Shown: positions 38,700 to 48,130, counted from the stretch's first letter. The stretch is DNA of 64,000 nt from Streptomyces luteogriseus (GCF_014205055.1 NZ_JACHMS010000001.1:8150501-8214500), one strand, 5' to 3'. Numbers and translations: made by a program. The notes: generated by a model not told the origin, from the letters alone.

Positions 38700-39676
38700 A
38701 CCTCCTCGTCACCGGCGCCGCCGGGTTCATCGGCTCCCGCTACGTCCGGGCCCTGCTCGCCTCGGACGCGCCCGACGCGCCGCGCATCACCGTGCTGGAC
38801 AAGCTCACCTACGCCGGCACCCTGGACAACCTCGAACTGACCCACCCGCGGCTGGAGTTCGTGCAGGGCGACATCTGCGACGCCGAACTCGTCGACAAGC
38901 TGATGGCCGACGCGGACCAGGTCGTGCACTTCGCCGCCGAGTCCCATGTGGACCGTTCGATCAACGGCGCCGCCGACTTCGTCCGCACCAACGTCCTCGG
39001 CACCCAGACCCTGCTGGACGCCGCCCTGCGCCACGGCACGGGCCCCTTCGTGCACGTCTCCACCGACGAGGTCTACGGCTCCATCGAGTCCGGATCCTGG
39101 CCGGAGGACCACCCGCTCCAGCCGAACTCGCCGTACTCGGCCTCCAAGGCCTCCTCCGACCTGCTCGCGCTGGCCTACCACCGCACCCACGGCCTGGACG
39201 TACGCGTCACGCGCTGCTCCAACAACTACGGCCCGCACCAGTTCCCCGAGAAGGTCATCCCGCTGTTCGTCACCAACCTCCTCGACGGCCACACGGTGCC
39301 GTTGTACGGCGAGGGCCGCAACATCCGCGACTGGCTGCACGTCGACGACCACTGCCAGGGCGTCGACCTCGCCCGCACCCAGGGCCGGCCGGGCGAGGTC
39401 TACAACATCGGCGGCGGCACCGAACTCACCAACAAGGAACTCACCGGCCTGCTCCTGGAGGCCTGCGGAGCGGACTGGGACCGGGTGGAGTACGTCGAGG
39501 ACCGCAAGGGCCACGACCTGCGCTACTCCGTCGACTGCTCCAAGGCCCGCGACGAACTCGGCTACCGCCCCCGGCACGACTTCACCACCGGCCTCGCCGA
39601 GACCGTCGCCTGGTACCGCGACAACCGGGCCTGGTGGGAGCCCCTCAAGCAGCGCGTCGCCCTGGAGCGGGCATGA
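38696..39676 (+). CDS. rfbB: dTDP-glucose 4,6-dehydratase
   Basis: A 326-residue extended short-chain dehydrogenase. GAAGFIGS is the NAD+-binding loop, STDEVYGS carries the catalytic Thr-Asp-Glu, and YSASKASSD the Tyr-x3-Lys pair. It converts dTDP-glucose to dTDP-4-keto-6-deoxyglucose, the second step. ATGA overlaps link it to rfbA upstream and rfbD downstream. Confidence 0.96.
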   Translation: MNLLVTGAAGFIGSRYVRALLASDAPDAPRITVLDKLTYAGTLDNLELTHPRLEFVQGDICDAELVDKLMADADQVVHFAAESHVDRSINGAADFVRTNVLGTQTLLDAALRHGTGPFVHVSTDEVYGSIESGSWPEDHPLQPNSPYSASKASSDLLALAYHRTHGLDVRVTRCSNNYGPHQFPEKVIPLFVTNLLDGHTVPLYGEGRNIRDWLHVDDHCQGVDLARTQGRPGEVYNIGGGTELTNKELTGLLLEACGADWDRVEYVEDRKGHDLRYSVDCSKARDELGYRPRHDFTTGLAETVAWYRDNRAWWEPLKQRVALERA

Positions 39677-40560
39677 GGTGGCTGATCACCGGCGCGGGCG
39701 GGATGCTCGGCCGTGACGTCGTCGAGGAACTCACGCGCCGCGGCGAGACCGTCGTGGGCCTGGACCGCGCAGCCCTGGACATCACCAGCCCCTCGGCCGT
39801 CGACTCCGCCGTGCGGGAGCACCGCCCCGACGTGGTCGCGAACTGCGCCGCCTACACGGCCGTCGACGACGCCGAGACCGACGAGGCCCGCGCCCTGGAG
39901 ATCAACGGCGACGGCCCACGCCTGCTGGCCCGGGCCTGCGCCGCGCACGACGCCCGCCTGATCCACGTCTCCACGGACTACGTCTTCTCCGGCGAGGCCC
40001 GCACCACCCCCTACCCGGAGGACCACCCGACCGGACCGCGCACCGCCTACGGCCGCACCAAGCTGGCCGGGGAGCAGGCCGTGCTGGCGGAACTCCCCGG
40101 GGCGAGCGCGGTGCTGCGCACGGCGTGGCTCTACGGCGTCCACGGCTCCAGCTTCGTCCGGACCATGATCGGACTGGAAGCCCGCCGGGACACCCTCGAC
40201 GTCGTCGACGACCAGCGCGGGCAGCCCACCTGGAGCGCGGACGTCGCCGAGCGGATCGCCGACCTCGGCCCCCGGCTCGGCCCCGAGGCACACGGCGTCT
40301 TCCACGCGACCAACTCCGGCGAGGCCACCTGGTTCGACCTCGCCCGCGAGGTGTTCTCCCTCATCGGCGCCGACCCGGACCGGGTGCGCCCCACCAGCAG
40401 CGCGGCCTTCCCCCGGCCCGCGCCCCGCCCGGCGTACAGCGCCCTCGCGCACCACCGTTGGCAGGAGATCGGCCTGCCGCTGCCGCGCGACTGGCGCTCC
40501 GCCCTGCACGAAGCACTGCCCCGCATCCGCAAGGAAGGTCTTCCTCGTGAAACGCCATGA
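39673..40560 (+). CDS. rfbD: dTDP-4-dehydrorhamnose reductase
   Basis: A 295-residue short-chain reductase with GAGGMLG (NADPH loop), STDYVFSG, and YGRTKLAGE (Tyr-x3-Lys). It catalyses the last step to dTDP-L-rhamnose. It is in a tight operon, overlapping rfbB by 4 bp and the methyltransferase by 14 bp. Confidence 0.95.
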   Translation: MRWLITGAGGMLGRDVVEELTRRGETVVGLDRAALDITSPSAVDSAVREHRPDVVANCAAYTAVDDAETDEARALEINGDGPRLLARACAAHDARLIHVSTDYVFSGEARTTPYPEDHPTGPRTAYGRTKLAGEQAVLAELPGASAVLRTAWLYGVHGSSFVRTMIGLEARRDTLDVVDDQRGQPTWSADVAERIADLGPRLGPEAHGVFHATNSGEATWFDLAREVFSLIGADPDRVRPTSSAAFPRPAPRPAYSALAHHRWQEIGLPLPRDWRSALHEALPRIRKEGLPRETP

Positions 40561-41350
40561 GTTCCTCCGGGAACTGCACAAGGTCAGCGCCAATCGCAAC
40601 TACCTGGAGATCGGCGTCAACGACGGGCGCAGCCTGACGCTGTCCCGCGTCCCCAGCATCGCGATCGACCCCGCCTTCAAGGTGGTCTCGGAGCTGAGGT
40701 GCGACGTCCACCTGGTGAAGGCCACCAGCGACGACTTCTTCGCGCGGGACAACCCCCTCCAGCACCTCAAGGGCGGCCGTCACCCGCTGCGCAACCTGCG
40801 CCGTGGCCGCAGCCCGATCGGCTACTGGCGCAAGACGACCCTGGACCTGTCGTTCATCGACGGCATGCACCTGTTCGAGTTCGCGTTGCGCGACTTCATG
40901 AACGTCGAGAAGTACTCGGACTGGGGCAGTGTGATCGTCCTCGACGACATGCTGCCGCGCAGCATCGACGAGGCGGCCCGGGACCGGCACACCAACGCCT
41001 GGACCGGTGACGTCTACAAGATCACCGAGGTGCTGGCGCGCTACCGCCCGGACCTGGTCACGGTGCAGGTGGACACCGCCCCCACCGGCCAGCTGGTCGT
41101 CTTCGGCGCCGACCCGGACAACCGGGTCCTGCACGACAAGTACGACGAGATCATGGCCGAGTACAAGATCCCTGACCCGCAGAAGGTACCCGAGGCGATC
41201 CTGGAGCGGGCCGGCGCGGTCCGCCCCGAGACCCTTCTGGAAGCGGGCTTCTGGCGCCCCCTCGCCCAGGCCCGCAACCGAGGCCTGCCCCGCGCCGTCG
41301 GCTGGGAGCCCCTGCGCAAGGCCCTGCAGCAGGTCGGCGTGAGTCGCTGA
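40547..41350 (+). CDS. Class I SAM-dependent methyltransferase of the rhamnose operon
   Basis: A 267-residue protein with a class I methyltransferase core: YLEIGVNDGRSLTL is motif I, IDPAF motif II, and SFIDGMHLFEFALRDF and VIVLDDMLPRS later strands. It resembles sugar- and cephalosporin-hydroxylase-associated O-methyltransferases rather than RNA or small-metabolite types. The GTG at 40547 is preceded by AAGGAAGG and overlaps rfbD by 14 bp, so it is the last gene of the operon. It could methylate a rhamnose residue on a surface glycan; this is inferred from context. A strong terminator follows. Confidence 0.78.
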   Translation: MKRHEFLRELHKVSANRNYLEIGVNDGRSLTLSRVPSIAIDPAFKVVSELRCDVHLVKATSDDFFARDNPLQHLKGGRHPLRNLRRGRSPIGYWRKTTLDLSFIDGMHLFEFALRDFMNVEKYSDWGSVIVLDDMLPRSIDEAARDRHTNAWTGDVYKITEVLARYRPDLVTVQVDTAPTGQLVVFGADPDNRVLHDKYDEIMAEYKIPDPQKVPEAILERAGAVRPETLLEAGFWRPLAQARNRGLPRAVGWEPLRKALQQVGVSR

Positions 41351-41355
41351 ACGAC

Positions 41356-41391
41356 GGCGCCGGCCACCGCCCCCGGGCGGTGGCCGGCGCC
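41356..41391. terminator. Perfect 17-bp terminator hairpin
   Basis: GGCGCCGGCCACCGCCC (41356-41372) and GGGCGGTGGCCGGCGCC (41375-41391) pair over their full length with a minimal loop. The T-run CTTTTCTC follows on the + strand. It ends the rhamnose operon. Confidence 0.88.
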
Positions 41392-41413
41392 CTTTTCTCG
41401 CTCTTCACGGGAC

Positions 41414-41446
41414 GCAGGCCCGGACGCTGCTCGCGTCCGGGCCTGC
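41414..41446. terminator. Second hairpin between convergent operons
   Basis: GCAGGCCCGGACGC (41414-41427) and GCGTCCGGGCCTGC (41433-41446) form a 14-bp stem with a 5-nt loop. It lies 29 bases from the end of rfbC and is best placed to terminate the leftward operon. Confidence 0.75.
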
Positions 41447-41474
41447 GGTGTGTCCCGAGTTCGTCGGCTGAGGG

Positions 41475-42080
41475 CTACGCCCCCTGCCCGCTCCGCAGCT
41501 CCGCGTAGTACGCCAGACAGGCCTCGTACGAGGGCAGGAGCCCCTGGCGTTCCGCCTCGGCCAGGGTCGGGGCCTGCTCGTCCTTGGGGGACAGGAGCGG
41601 GGCGATGCCCTCGGGCCACTCGATGCCCAGCGCCGGGTCGAGCGGGTGGATGCCGTGCTCACGGCCCGGGGCGTAGCCCTCCGAGCACAGGTAGACCACC
41701 GTCGCGTCGTCCGTGAGGGCCATGAAGGCATGCCCGAGGCCCTCGGCGAGGAACACCGCGTGCCGCGTGTCGTCGTCGAGCCGTACGGCCTCCCACCTCC
41801 CGTAGGTGGGGGAGCCCACGCGGATGTCGATCACCACGTCCAGGACGGCACCGCGGACGCACGTGACGTACTTGGCCTGGCCGGGCGGCACGTCGGCGAA
41901 GTGCACACCCCTCAGCACGCCCCGCCGCGAGACCGAGCAGTTGGCCTGGGCCAGGGACAGGTCGTGCCCCGTCGCCTCGCGGAACTCCGCGCCGCGGTAC
42001 CACTCGTGGAAGCTGCCCCGGTCGTCCGGGAAGATCTTGGGCTCCAGTACCCAGGCGCCCTCTATCCCCAGGGGTCGCAT
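41475..42080 (-). CDS. rfbC: dTDP-4-dehydrorhamnose 3,5-epimerase
   Basis: A 201-residue cupin-fold epimerase. RGVLRGVHFADVPPGQAKYV contains the catalytic His, and a Tyr in the C-terminal half completes the site; DDRGSFHEWYR and NCSVSRRG are typical RmlC segments. It acts between RfbB and RfbD. Unlike its partners it is on the opposite strand, 4 bp after a glycosyltransferase gene, so the pathway is split across two convergent operons. Confidence 0.94.
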   Translation of the reverse strand: MRPLGIEGAWVLEPKIFPDDRGSFHEWYRGAEFREATGHDLSLAQANCSVSRRGVLRGVHFADVPPGQAKYVTCVRGAVLDVVIDIRVGSPTYGRWEAVRLDDDTRHAVFLAEGLGHAFMALTDDATVVYLCSEGYAPGREHGIHPLDPALGIEWPEGIAPLLSPKDEQAPTLAEAERQGLLPSYEACLAYYAELRSGQGA

Positions 42081-42084
42081 GCCG

Positions 42085-44025
42085 TCACCGCCCTCCGGTC
42101 CTGATACGGGAATTCGCCTTCCGGCGCGCGGCACCGAGCACCCGCCGGACGCGCCGGGCCAGCCGCAGCGCGACACCGGGCCCCGGCACCGGCGTCACCA
42201 GCACGCTCCCGCCGCCGGCCCGCAGCGCGAACGGCAGACCGGCGAAACGGGCCCGGTGGGAGCCCGGGTTCAGGCACACAGCCACCCGCCAGACGTCGTC
42301 CGAGAGATCCTCGGGCAGGACCGCCTCCAGCACCGATCCCGGCCGGTCCGCGTCGGGTGAGAGGGTGCCCGGCGTCTCCAGGATCCGACGGGAGGAGACG
42401 AACCTCAGCCGCACCTGCGAGTCGCCCGGGACGTGCACCGGGAGCAGTACCCGGAACCGCTCGTCGGAGACGGAGACGTCCCCCAGTTGCACGCGGCCCA
42501 GCCCGAGCCGCTTGCCGCGCGCGCCGAGCTCCAGCGAGAGGTTGCCGTGCGGCGTGGTCCAGTACGGCAGGACCGGGCGGTCGCCGATGACTCCCGCACG
42601 GGGTGTGGGCCGGTCCTCGCGCGGCGCCGGTCCGAGCCGGCACTCCTTGGTCCAGCCGCCCGACTTCACCCGGACGAGTGCGTCCCAGGCCCCGTCACGC
42701 GGCAGGGCGGCCGGGTCGACCGTGGCCGTCCCCCGCAGCACCAGCCGGACCTCCTCGCCGTCCCCGACCGGCACGGTCTCGTGCGTGAACTCCACCGGCT
42801 GGAAGTACTGGGCGGCGCTGGTGCGCTCCCGCAGCAGCAGATCGGCCGTGGCCTGCCCGAACCGGGCGGCGGTCTCCGAGGCCACCCACCGCACCGCCTC
42901 GGTCACGTCCTTCGGCACGTCGGTCAGCGGCACGGCCTCGGCGTCGGCGGGGAACAGCATCGGCTCACCGTCGGACAGGTACTCGGCCGTGAAGCCGATA
43001 CGGAGTGAGCCGTCGCGCCACTCGATGTCCCCGGGGGTCGCCATGGGCGCGACACCCGCCTCCCAATCGGCGAAGGCCACCACGTCGTCGTACCGGTCGG
43101 CCGCCGTCAGCGCGGCGATGACCTGCTGCGTCGGCTGCAGACCGGCCGCGACACCGGGCCCGAAGCGCTCGACGACGACCTCGTGGATCGCCCCGAACAG
43201 CTCGCGACGGTAGTCGTCCGGCAGATTCAGCAGGCGCCGGGCCCGCAGCCGCTCCACCATTTCCACGCGCAGCCACCGCCGGAACAGCCGGTCGCGCACC
43301 GGACCGGGCTCCGTGTACCGCTCGACGACGTCGAGGGCCTCGCGGAGGTTCGTGAAGTAGCCGACGGGATCGAAGCGTTCGAAGCCGGCGTTGGAGCCGT
43401 CGTCCCGCCGGATGTGGTAGTAGCAGACGTAGTCGCTGAGCACCGAGACGTTCTCCGCGCGCAGATACGCCTCCGCGATGAAGACGTGGTCCTCCAGGCG
43501 CCGTCTGCCCTCGGGGAAGCGCAGGCCGATGCGGTCCAGGAAGGCCCGGCGGATCATCTTGTGCGGGGTGAGGCTGTCGATGAGCGGGGCGTTCTCGACG
43601 GTGGCGCGCGGGTGGTTGCGGCGGAACAGCTCCACCGGCACCCCGCGGTTCTTGCCGGCCATCTTGCCCACGACGACGTCGGCGCCGTTGGCCGTGCCGT
43701 AGTCGTACATCCGCTCCAGGGCCTCGTCGCCCAGGTAGTCGTCGTTGTCGACGAACATCACGAACTCGCCCCGGGAGGCCTCGATGCCGACGTTGCGGGG
43801 CTTGCCCGACCAGCCGGAGTTCTCCTGGTGGATGACCTTCATCCGGGGGTCCTCGGCGGCGAGCGCGTCGAGCCGGGCCGGGGTCTCGTCGGTCGAGCCG
43901 TCGTCGACGAAGATCACCTCGAACTCGTCGGGAGGCAGCGACTGCCGCTGCAGCGAGGAGATGCAGTCCTCGATGTAGATCCCCGGGTTGTACACGGGGA
44001 CGATGACGCTGACCTTGACCGGCAT
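42085..44025 (-). CDS. Family 2 glycosyltransferase with a large C-terminal extension
   Basis: The first about 230 of 646 residues form a GT-A domain: VSVIVPVYNPGIYIEDCISS, DDGSTDETPARLD (nucleotide site) and DNDDYLGDEALERM (metal-binding DxD-like motif). The rest is an all-beta and helical extension similar to that in glycosyltransferases for teichoic-type or capsular polymers, ending with a basic segment. There is no transmembrane helix. It is probably a rhamnosyl- or hexosyltransferase using the dTDP-rhamnose made here, on the cytoplasmic face. The ATG at 44025 gives the conserved MPVKVSVIVP start; an upstream in-frame extension has no coding character. Confidence 0.88.
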   Translation of the reverse strand: MPVKVSVIVPVYNPGIYIEDCISSLQRQSLPPDEFEVIFVDDGSTDETPARLDALAAEDPRMKVIHQENSGWSGKPRNVGIEASRGEFVMFVDNDDYLGDEALERMYDYGTANGADVVVGKMAGKNRGVPVELFRRNHPRATVENAPLIDSLTPHKMIRRAFLDRIGLRFPEGRRRLEDHVFIAEAYLRAENVSVLSDYVCYYHIRRDDGSNAGFERFDPVGYFTNLREALDVVERYTEPGPVRDRLFRRWLRVEMVERLRARRLLNLPDDYRRELFGAIHEVVVERFGPGVAAGLQPTQQVIAALTAADRYDDVVAFADWEAGVAPMATPGDIEWRDGSLRIGFTAEYLSDGEPMLFPADAEAVPLTDVPKDVTEAVRWVASETAARFGQATADLLLRERTSAAQYFQPVEFTHETVPVGDGEEVRLVLRGTATVDPAALPRDGAWDALVRVKSGGWTKECRLGPAPREDRPTPRAGVIGDRPVLPYWTTPHGNLSLELGARGKRLGLGRVQLGDVSVSDERFRVLLPVHVPGDSQVRLRFVSSRRILETPGTLSPDADRPGSVLEAVLPEDLSDDVWRVAVCLNPGSHRARFAGLPFALRAGGGSVLVTPVPGPGVALRLARRVRRVLGAARRKANSRIRTGGR

Positions 44026-44234
44026 CGGGTTTCCGGGCCCCTTCGGGTCGCTTGCCGTAGACGTCCTGTTGTACTGCGTGTCGCCCGATGCTAACCCGCT
44101 CGGCGAGCCCGCCTCACCTTTCGAGACCTCGCCGTGATCATCTCCACCGGCAGGGCAACTGAGCTGCGGCGTCTGTCTGTTCGCGGTCAAGCGGGTTGCG
44201 GGCGGGAGCGGCTCGCAGCCCCTAGGCTGAGAAG

Positions 44235-44744
44235 GTGCGCCTGCTCCTGATGTCGGACACCCACCTGCCCAAGCGGGCCAGGGAACTGCCCGCCCTCCTG
44301 CTCGCCGAACTCCCGATGGCCGACGTCGTGTTCCACGCCGGGGACTGGGTCGACACGGACACCCTCGATCTGCTGGAGGCCCGCTGCCGCAGGCTCGTCG
44401 GGGTGTACGGCAACAACGACGGGCCGGAGCTGCGCGCCCGGCTGCCCGAGGTGGCGTACGTGGAATTGGGCGGGGTGCGGTTCGGTGTGATCCACGAGAC
44501 GGGCGCCAAGCAGGGCCGGGAGCAGCGGTGCGCCGCCCGCTTCCCCGACCTGGACGTGCTGGTCTTCGGCCACAGCCACATCCCCTGGGACACCATGGCC
44601 CCCTCCGGCCTGCGCCTGCTGAACCCGGGCTCCCCGACGGACCGGCGCCGCCAGCCCCACTGCACGTACATGACCGCCACGGTCGCCGAGGGGCGGCTCA
44701 CGGACGTGGAACTGCACCGGCTGCCGCCCCGCGCACCGCGCTGA
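44235..44744 (+). CDS. YfcE-like metallophosphoesterase
   Basis: A 169-residue calcineurin-like phosphoesterase with all metal-binding motifs: SDTHLPKRA, GDWVD, YGNNDG and GHSHIP. The small size and motif order match the YfcE/MJ0936 phosphodiesterase branch. TAGGCT (44223-44228) lies 7 nt before the GTG, which fits leaderless transcription. The natural substrate is unknown. Confidence 0.93.
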   Translation: MRLLLMSDTHLPKRARELPALLLAELPMADVVFHAGDWVDTDTLDLLEARCRRLVGVYGNNDGPELRARLPEVAYVELGGVRFGVIHETGAKQGREQRCAARFPDLDVLVFGHSHIPWDTMAPSGLRLLNPGSPTDRRRQPHCTYMTATVAEGRLTDVELHRLPPRAPR

Positions 44745-44776
44745 ACCGCTGACCGTGTGCGTGACAGGATCGCCCC

Positions 44777-45598
44777 ATGGGTCAGGATGACGGATACCTC
44801 CTGGACAACCGGCAGGCCGAGGCCGGGACGCGCTTCGACGCGCTGGCGGCCCTCTTCGACGCCTCGACATTCCGGCACTTCGAGCGCGTCGGGATCGACG
44901 CGGGATGGCGGTGCTGGGAGGTCGGGGCGGGCGGCCCGAGCGTGGTGGCGTGGCTGCGCGAGCGGGTCGGGCCCGGCGGTCGCGTGCTCGCCACCGACAT
45001 CGACGTCTCCTGGACGGGGAATGACGCCACCGAAGGCGTCGAGGTGCTCCGGCACGACGTCGGCCGAGACGCCCTTCCGCCCGGTCCCTTCGACCTGGTC
45101 CACGCCCGTCTCGTCCTGGTCCACGTGGCCGAGCGCGACGCCGCCCTGCGCACCATGGTCCAGGCGTTGCGCCCCGGCGGATGGCTGGTGGTCGAGGACG
45201 CCGACCCCGCGCTCCAGCCGCTGATCTGCCCCGACGAGTACGGTCCCGAACAAGAGCTCGCCAACAGGCTCCGCACCGGCTTCCGTCAGCTGCTGCGGCA
45301 GCGTGGAGCCGACCTCGCGTACGGACGGAGACTGCCCCGGCTGCTGCGCGAGGCGGGGCTCGCCGATGTGGAGGCCGACGCCTACTTCCCGATCACCTCG
45401 CCCGCGTGCGACGTGCTCGAAACGGCCACGGTCCAGCAGATGCGCGACAAGCTGGTCGCCGAGGGCCTCGCCACGGACGAGGAGATCGAACGGCACCTCG
45501 CCAACATCGCGGCCGGACGCCTCGACCTCGCCACCTCCCCGATGATCTCGGCCTGGGGCCGCCGTCCGACGGGCGACGGCTCGCCGCCCCTCCTCTAG
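44777..45598 (+). CDS. Class I SAM-dependent methyltransferase
   Basis: A 273-residue methyltransferase. CWEVGAGGPSVVAWLRERVG is motif I, VLATDIDVSW motif II, and FDLVHARLVLVHVAERDAAL with LRPGGWLVVED are later motifs of the UbiE-like type. No substrate clue is visible. CAGGAT (44765-44770) lies 7 nt before the ATG and no ribosome site is seen. A TetR gene follows 10 bp after the stop but has its own -10 box. Confidence 0.9.
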   Translation: MGQDDGYLLDNRQAEAGTRFDALAALFDASTFRHFERVGIDAGWRCWEVGAGGPSVVAWLRERVGPGGRVLATDIDVSWTGNDATEGVEVLRHDVGRDALPPGPFDLVHARLVLVHVAERDAALRTMVQALRPGGWLVVEDADPALQPLICPDEYGPEQELANRLRTGFRQLLRQRGADLAYGRRLPRLLREAGLADVEADAYFPITSPACDVLETATVQQMRDKLVAEGLATDEEIERHLANIAAGRLDLATSPMISAWGRRPTGDGSPPLL

Positions 45599-45608
45599 AG
45601 TCGGCCCC

Positions 45609-46244
45609 ATGACGCAGGCACCGGCCCTGGACCGTGGCGCGCGGTCCCGTGACGCGATACTGGACACCGCCGGCGAGCTGATGTCGCGCCACGGCTACGC
45701 CGCCACGTCCATCTCGATGATCTCCGCGGCATGCGGTCTGCCGGTGAGTTCGATCTACTGGCACTTCCGCAGCAAGGACGGGATCTACGTCGCGGTGCTG
45801 GAGCGCGCCAGGACCGTGTTGCTGGCCGCCCTGCCCCCGGCCGAGGTGCCGGGCGCCGACGTCGCGGAGCGTCTGGACACCTTTCTCACAGAGCTCGCGG
45901 GCGCGTTCCGATGCCACCCGCGAGGTGTGAAGCTGCTGTTGGGACTGGGCGTGGTGCAGAAGGACGCCAGTGCGGCGGCCGTCGCCGAGGTAGGTCACTA
46001 CCGCGACGCGCTGGTGGCCTGGGCCCGGGATTCCGTGAGCTCCGTCTTCGCGCTGCGTGACCGCCCGGAGGTGGCGGACGAACTCGCGCGCTTCACCCTG
46101 CGGATGACGAGCGGAACCGCTGTGGCCCGCTGGTTCGAGCCGGACGCGGTCCTGGAGACCGAACCGCTGCGCGTGGCATTGCTCGCGCTGGCCGCCCACC
46201 ACGCCGTCCCCGTGCGGGGCGCCCCTGGCGAGGGCACCCCTTGA
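45609..46244 (+). CDS. TetR-family transcriptional regulator
   Basis: A 211-residue TetR protein. The N-terminal domain contains SRDAILDTAGELMSRHGYAA and the helix-turn-helix SISMISAACGLPVSSIYWHF. The C-terminal ligand domain is all-helical. TAGAGT (45596-45601) lies 7 nt before the ATG, suggesting a leaderless mRNA. The adjacent methyltransferase is a possible target. The ligand is unknown. Confidence 0.92.
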   Translation: MTQAPALDRGARSRDAILDTAGELMSRHGYAATSISMISAACGLPVSSIYWHFRSKDGIYVAVLERARTVLLAALPPAEVPGADVAERLDTFLTELAGAFRCHPRGVKLLLGLGVVQKDASAAAVAEVGHYRDALVAWARDSVSSVFALRDRPEVADELARFTLRMTSGTAVARWFEPDAVLETEPLRVALLALAAHHAVPVRGAPGEGTP

Positions 46245-46274
46245 GACGGCACGGGCAGGGAGTGTGGTGCGGTG

Positions 46275-47513
46275 TCACGACACGGCCTCGTATGCGCCGA
46301 CGTCGCAGCCGGTGCCCTGGGGGCGCGTGACGCCGCGCTGGTCGGCGGCCGGGCAGCCGTCGGCCGCGTCCAGGGCGGGGCTGCCGGGCAGCAGCGCCAC
46401 GGTGTCGGTGGGGCCGCCGTTGTCCGCGAGCGGTCCGAGCAAAGGCCTGCGGCTGGGCAGGTCGCCCGCGGCGGTCAGCCGGCAGCTGCCGTCGCCGTCG
46501 AGGTTGTGGCCCTGCGACGTGATGGTGGCGAAGGCCTTCTTGCAGTCGGCGGGTGCGCCGCCGACGGTGTTGTTCGCGATGACGGAGTTGCGCAGCGTCA
46601 TGCGCCCGAGAGGCAGATCGATGATGTCGGGGAGTGGTGAGGGCAGGCTGTCGAGATAGGCGGGGGCGATGTTGATCCCACCCCCGCCGTCGCTGGAACG
46701 GTTCCCGGTGATGGTCGAGTTGAGGATCTCCACGTGCCCGATGCCTCTGATGTCGATGCCTCCGCCGTACCCGGCGAGGCTGCCGGGGCGGTCGCCGGGG
46801 TTCGTCACCCGGTTGTCCGCGATCGTCGAGTTGGTCACGGTGCCGGTGTCGTCGAACCTGATGCCGCCGGCCTCTCCCGCGGCGTTCCCGCTGACGGTGC
46901 TCTCGATCAGGTCGAGGTGGGAGTCCGGGACGTTGAAGATGCCGCCGCCGTAGCCGGCGGAGTTCCCGGTCACGGCGACCCGTCGCAGTGTCATGTGATG
47001 TCCGTTGGCGATCGCGCCACCACCGGTGTCGGTGATGGGCAGTTCGCGTTGCGCGGTCACTCCACCGGTGATCGTCAGATCGGACAGCCGGGAGTCCGCC
47101 TGCATGCGGAAGGCCCGGTCCAGGCGGTTGGCGTCGATGACGGTGGTCCGCGCGCCGGCGCCCTTGATCGTGAGGGGGGCGGCGACGTTCAGGTCGCCCG
47201 TGGTGGGGTCGGGGTGGTCGCCGATGATCAGGCGCGGGTCCGGCGGGATCGTCAGCCGGTAGTGGCCGGGAGGCAACGTGATCGTACTGCCCGGCCGGGC
47301 GTTGGCGGCCATCACCGCGGCACGCAGGCTGCACCTGCCCGAGGCGGTGAGACACCGGCCGTCCGCCCCGTCGGCGTCGACCGCGTCGGACGTGGTGTCA
47401 ACGGCGAACTCCGCAGGACCGGAGTCCGCGGGAGTGGCGGCATGGGCGACGGGAGGTGCGGCGGTGGCGAGGAGGACGGCGGTGAGGGCGGCCGTGACGG
47501 TCGTGCCTTTCAT
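46275..47513 (-). CDS. Secreted right-handed beta-helix protein
   Basis: A 412-residue secreted protein: a signal peptide (about 1-26, ending AHA), the CSLRAAVMAANA motif near residue 66 that marks choice-of-anchor/polymorphic-type parallel beta-helix proteins, and repeated strands with Asn and Gly ladders (GNSAGYGGGIFN, GNAAGEAGGI, GNRSSDGGGGI). It ends GCDVGAYEAVS, the usual C-terminal motif (DxGAYE). It may bind or cleave polysaccharide, but no pectate-lyase catalytic residues are identifiable. The ATG at 47513 precedes a clean signal peptide. Confidence 0.88.
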   Translation of the reverse strand: MKGTTVTAALTAVLLATAAPPVAHAATPADSGPAEFAVDTTSDAVDADGADGRCLTASGRCSLRAAVMAANARPGSTITLPPGHYRLTIPPDPRLIIGDHPDPTTGDLNVAAPLTIKGAGARTTVIDANRLDRAFRMQADSRLSDLTITGGVTAQRELPITDTGGGAIANGHHMTLRRVAVTGNSAGYGGGIFNVPDSHLDLIESTVSGNAAGEAGGIRFDDTGTVTNSTIADNRVTNPGDRPGSLAGYGGGIDIRGIGHVEILNSTITGNRSSDGGGGINIAPAYLDSLPSPLPDIIDLPLGRMTLRNSVIANNTVGGAPADCKKAFATITSQGHNLDGDGSCRLTAAGDLPSRRPLLGPLADNGGPTDTVALLPGSPALDAADGCPAADQRGVTRPQGTGCDVGAYEAVS

Positions 47514-47845
47514 GTGGAACCCCTCTCGGCAAGGCATCCGGGCGTACCAGGACTCGGCTGCTGCGGGGACTTCGTGCTGGTGAGCGATGCGCGGCTCGTA
47601 CGGGGAACGGCGTCGGCGCGTCCGGGGACGCACCTCCTGGGTGCCGTCCGCGGTCTGGAGGGAGCGTTCCATTCAGACCGCACAGTGTCCACCGGCGAAC
47701 CCGGAATTGGCCGAATGGGGATGTCGCCGCCACGGGGCAGGGAGCCGAATGATGAGCAGCGAGAGGCCGGGCGGGCTAGCCGAACGGGCCGAGACGGACC
47801 AGGGTTTCGCCTGGCCGGCAGAGCCCGAGCCGGGGCTACGGGCGC
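47514..47845. other. Intergenic region with no gene seen
   Basis: These 332 bases contain open frames without coding-type codon use or ribosome sites. They presumably include the promoter of the beta-helix gene and lead into a stretch of gene remnants. Confidence 0.45.
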
Positions 47846-48130
47846 GTGTTGCCGGCGCTCCTCGTCGAGGCGGTCGGCAGCGCCGACGGCGCCAAGGGCG
47901 TGAGGGCCAAGCTCCTCAGCCTCGTGCGGGCCGGAGTCGAGGAGGACATCCGGCGCGGGATCGTGGACGGCGGCGTCCGCCCGGCCCCGGACACGTTCGC
48001 GCGGGCGTTTCCGGTGGAGGGCATCGCTCGCGGCGTGCTCCTGCCGTGTCCACCGGACTTAACCCGCCCCCGCCCGGCGGACATCGCAGGGGTCGCCCAA
48101 GAGACGCTGGTGCGCGGACTCACGTCGACG
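47846..48130 (+). pseudogene. Remnant of a TetR-type regulator (C-terminal half)
   Basis: The frame at 47846 reads LPALLVEAVGSADGAKGVR and then RAGVEEDIRRGIVDGGVRPA, a helical pattern like the ligand-binding half of TetR proteins. There is no helix-turn-helix upstream in any frame, and the preceding in-phase sequence lies in a different frame, so the gene has lost its N-terminus and is probably frameshifted. After about 48050 the frame continues into unrelated Pro/Arg-rich sequence. Confidence 0.45.
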
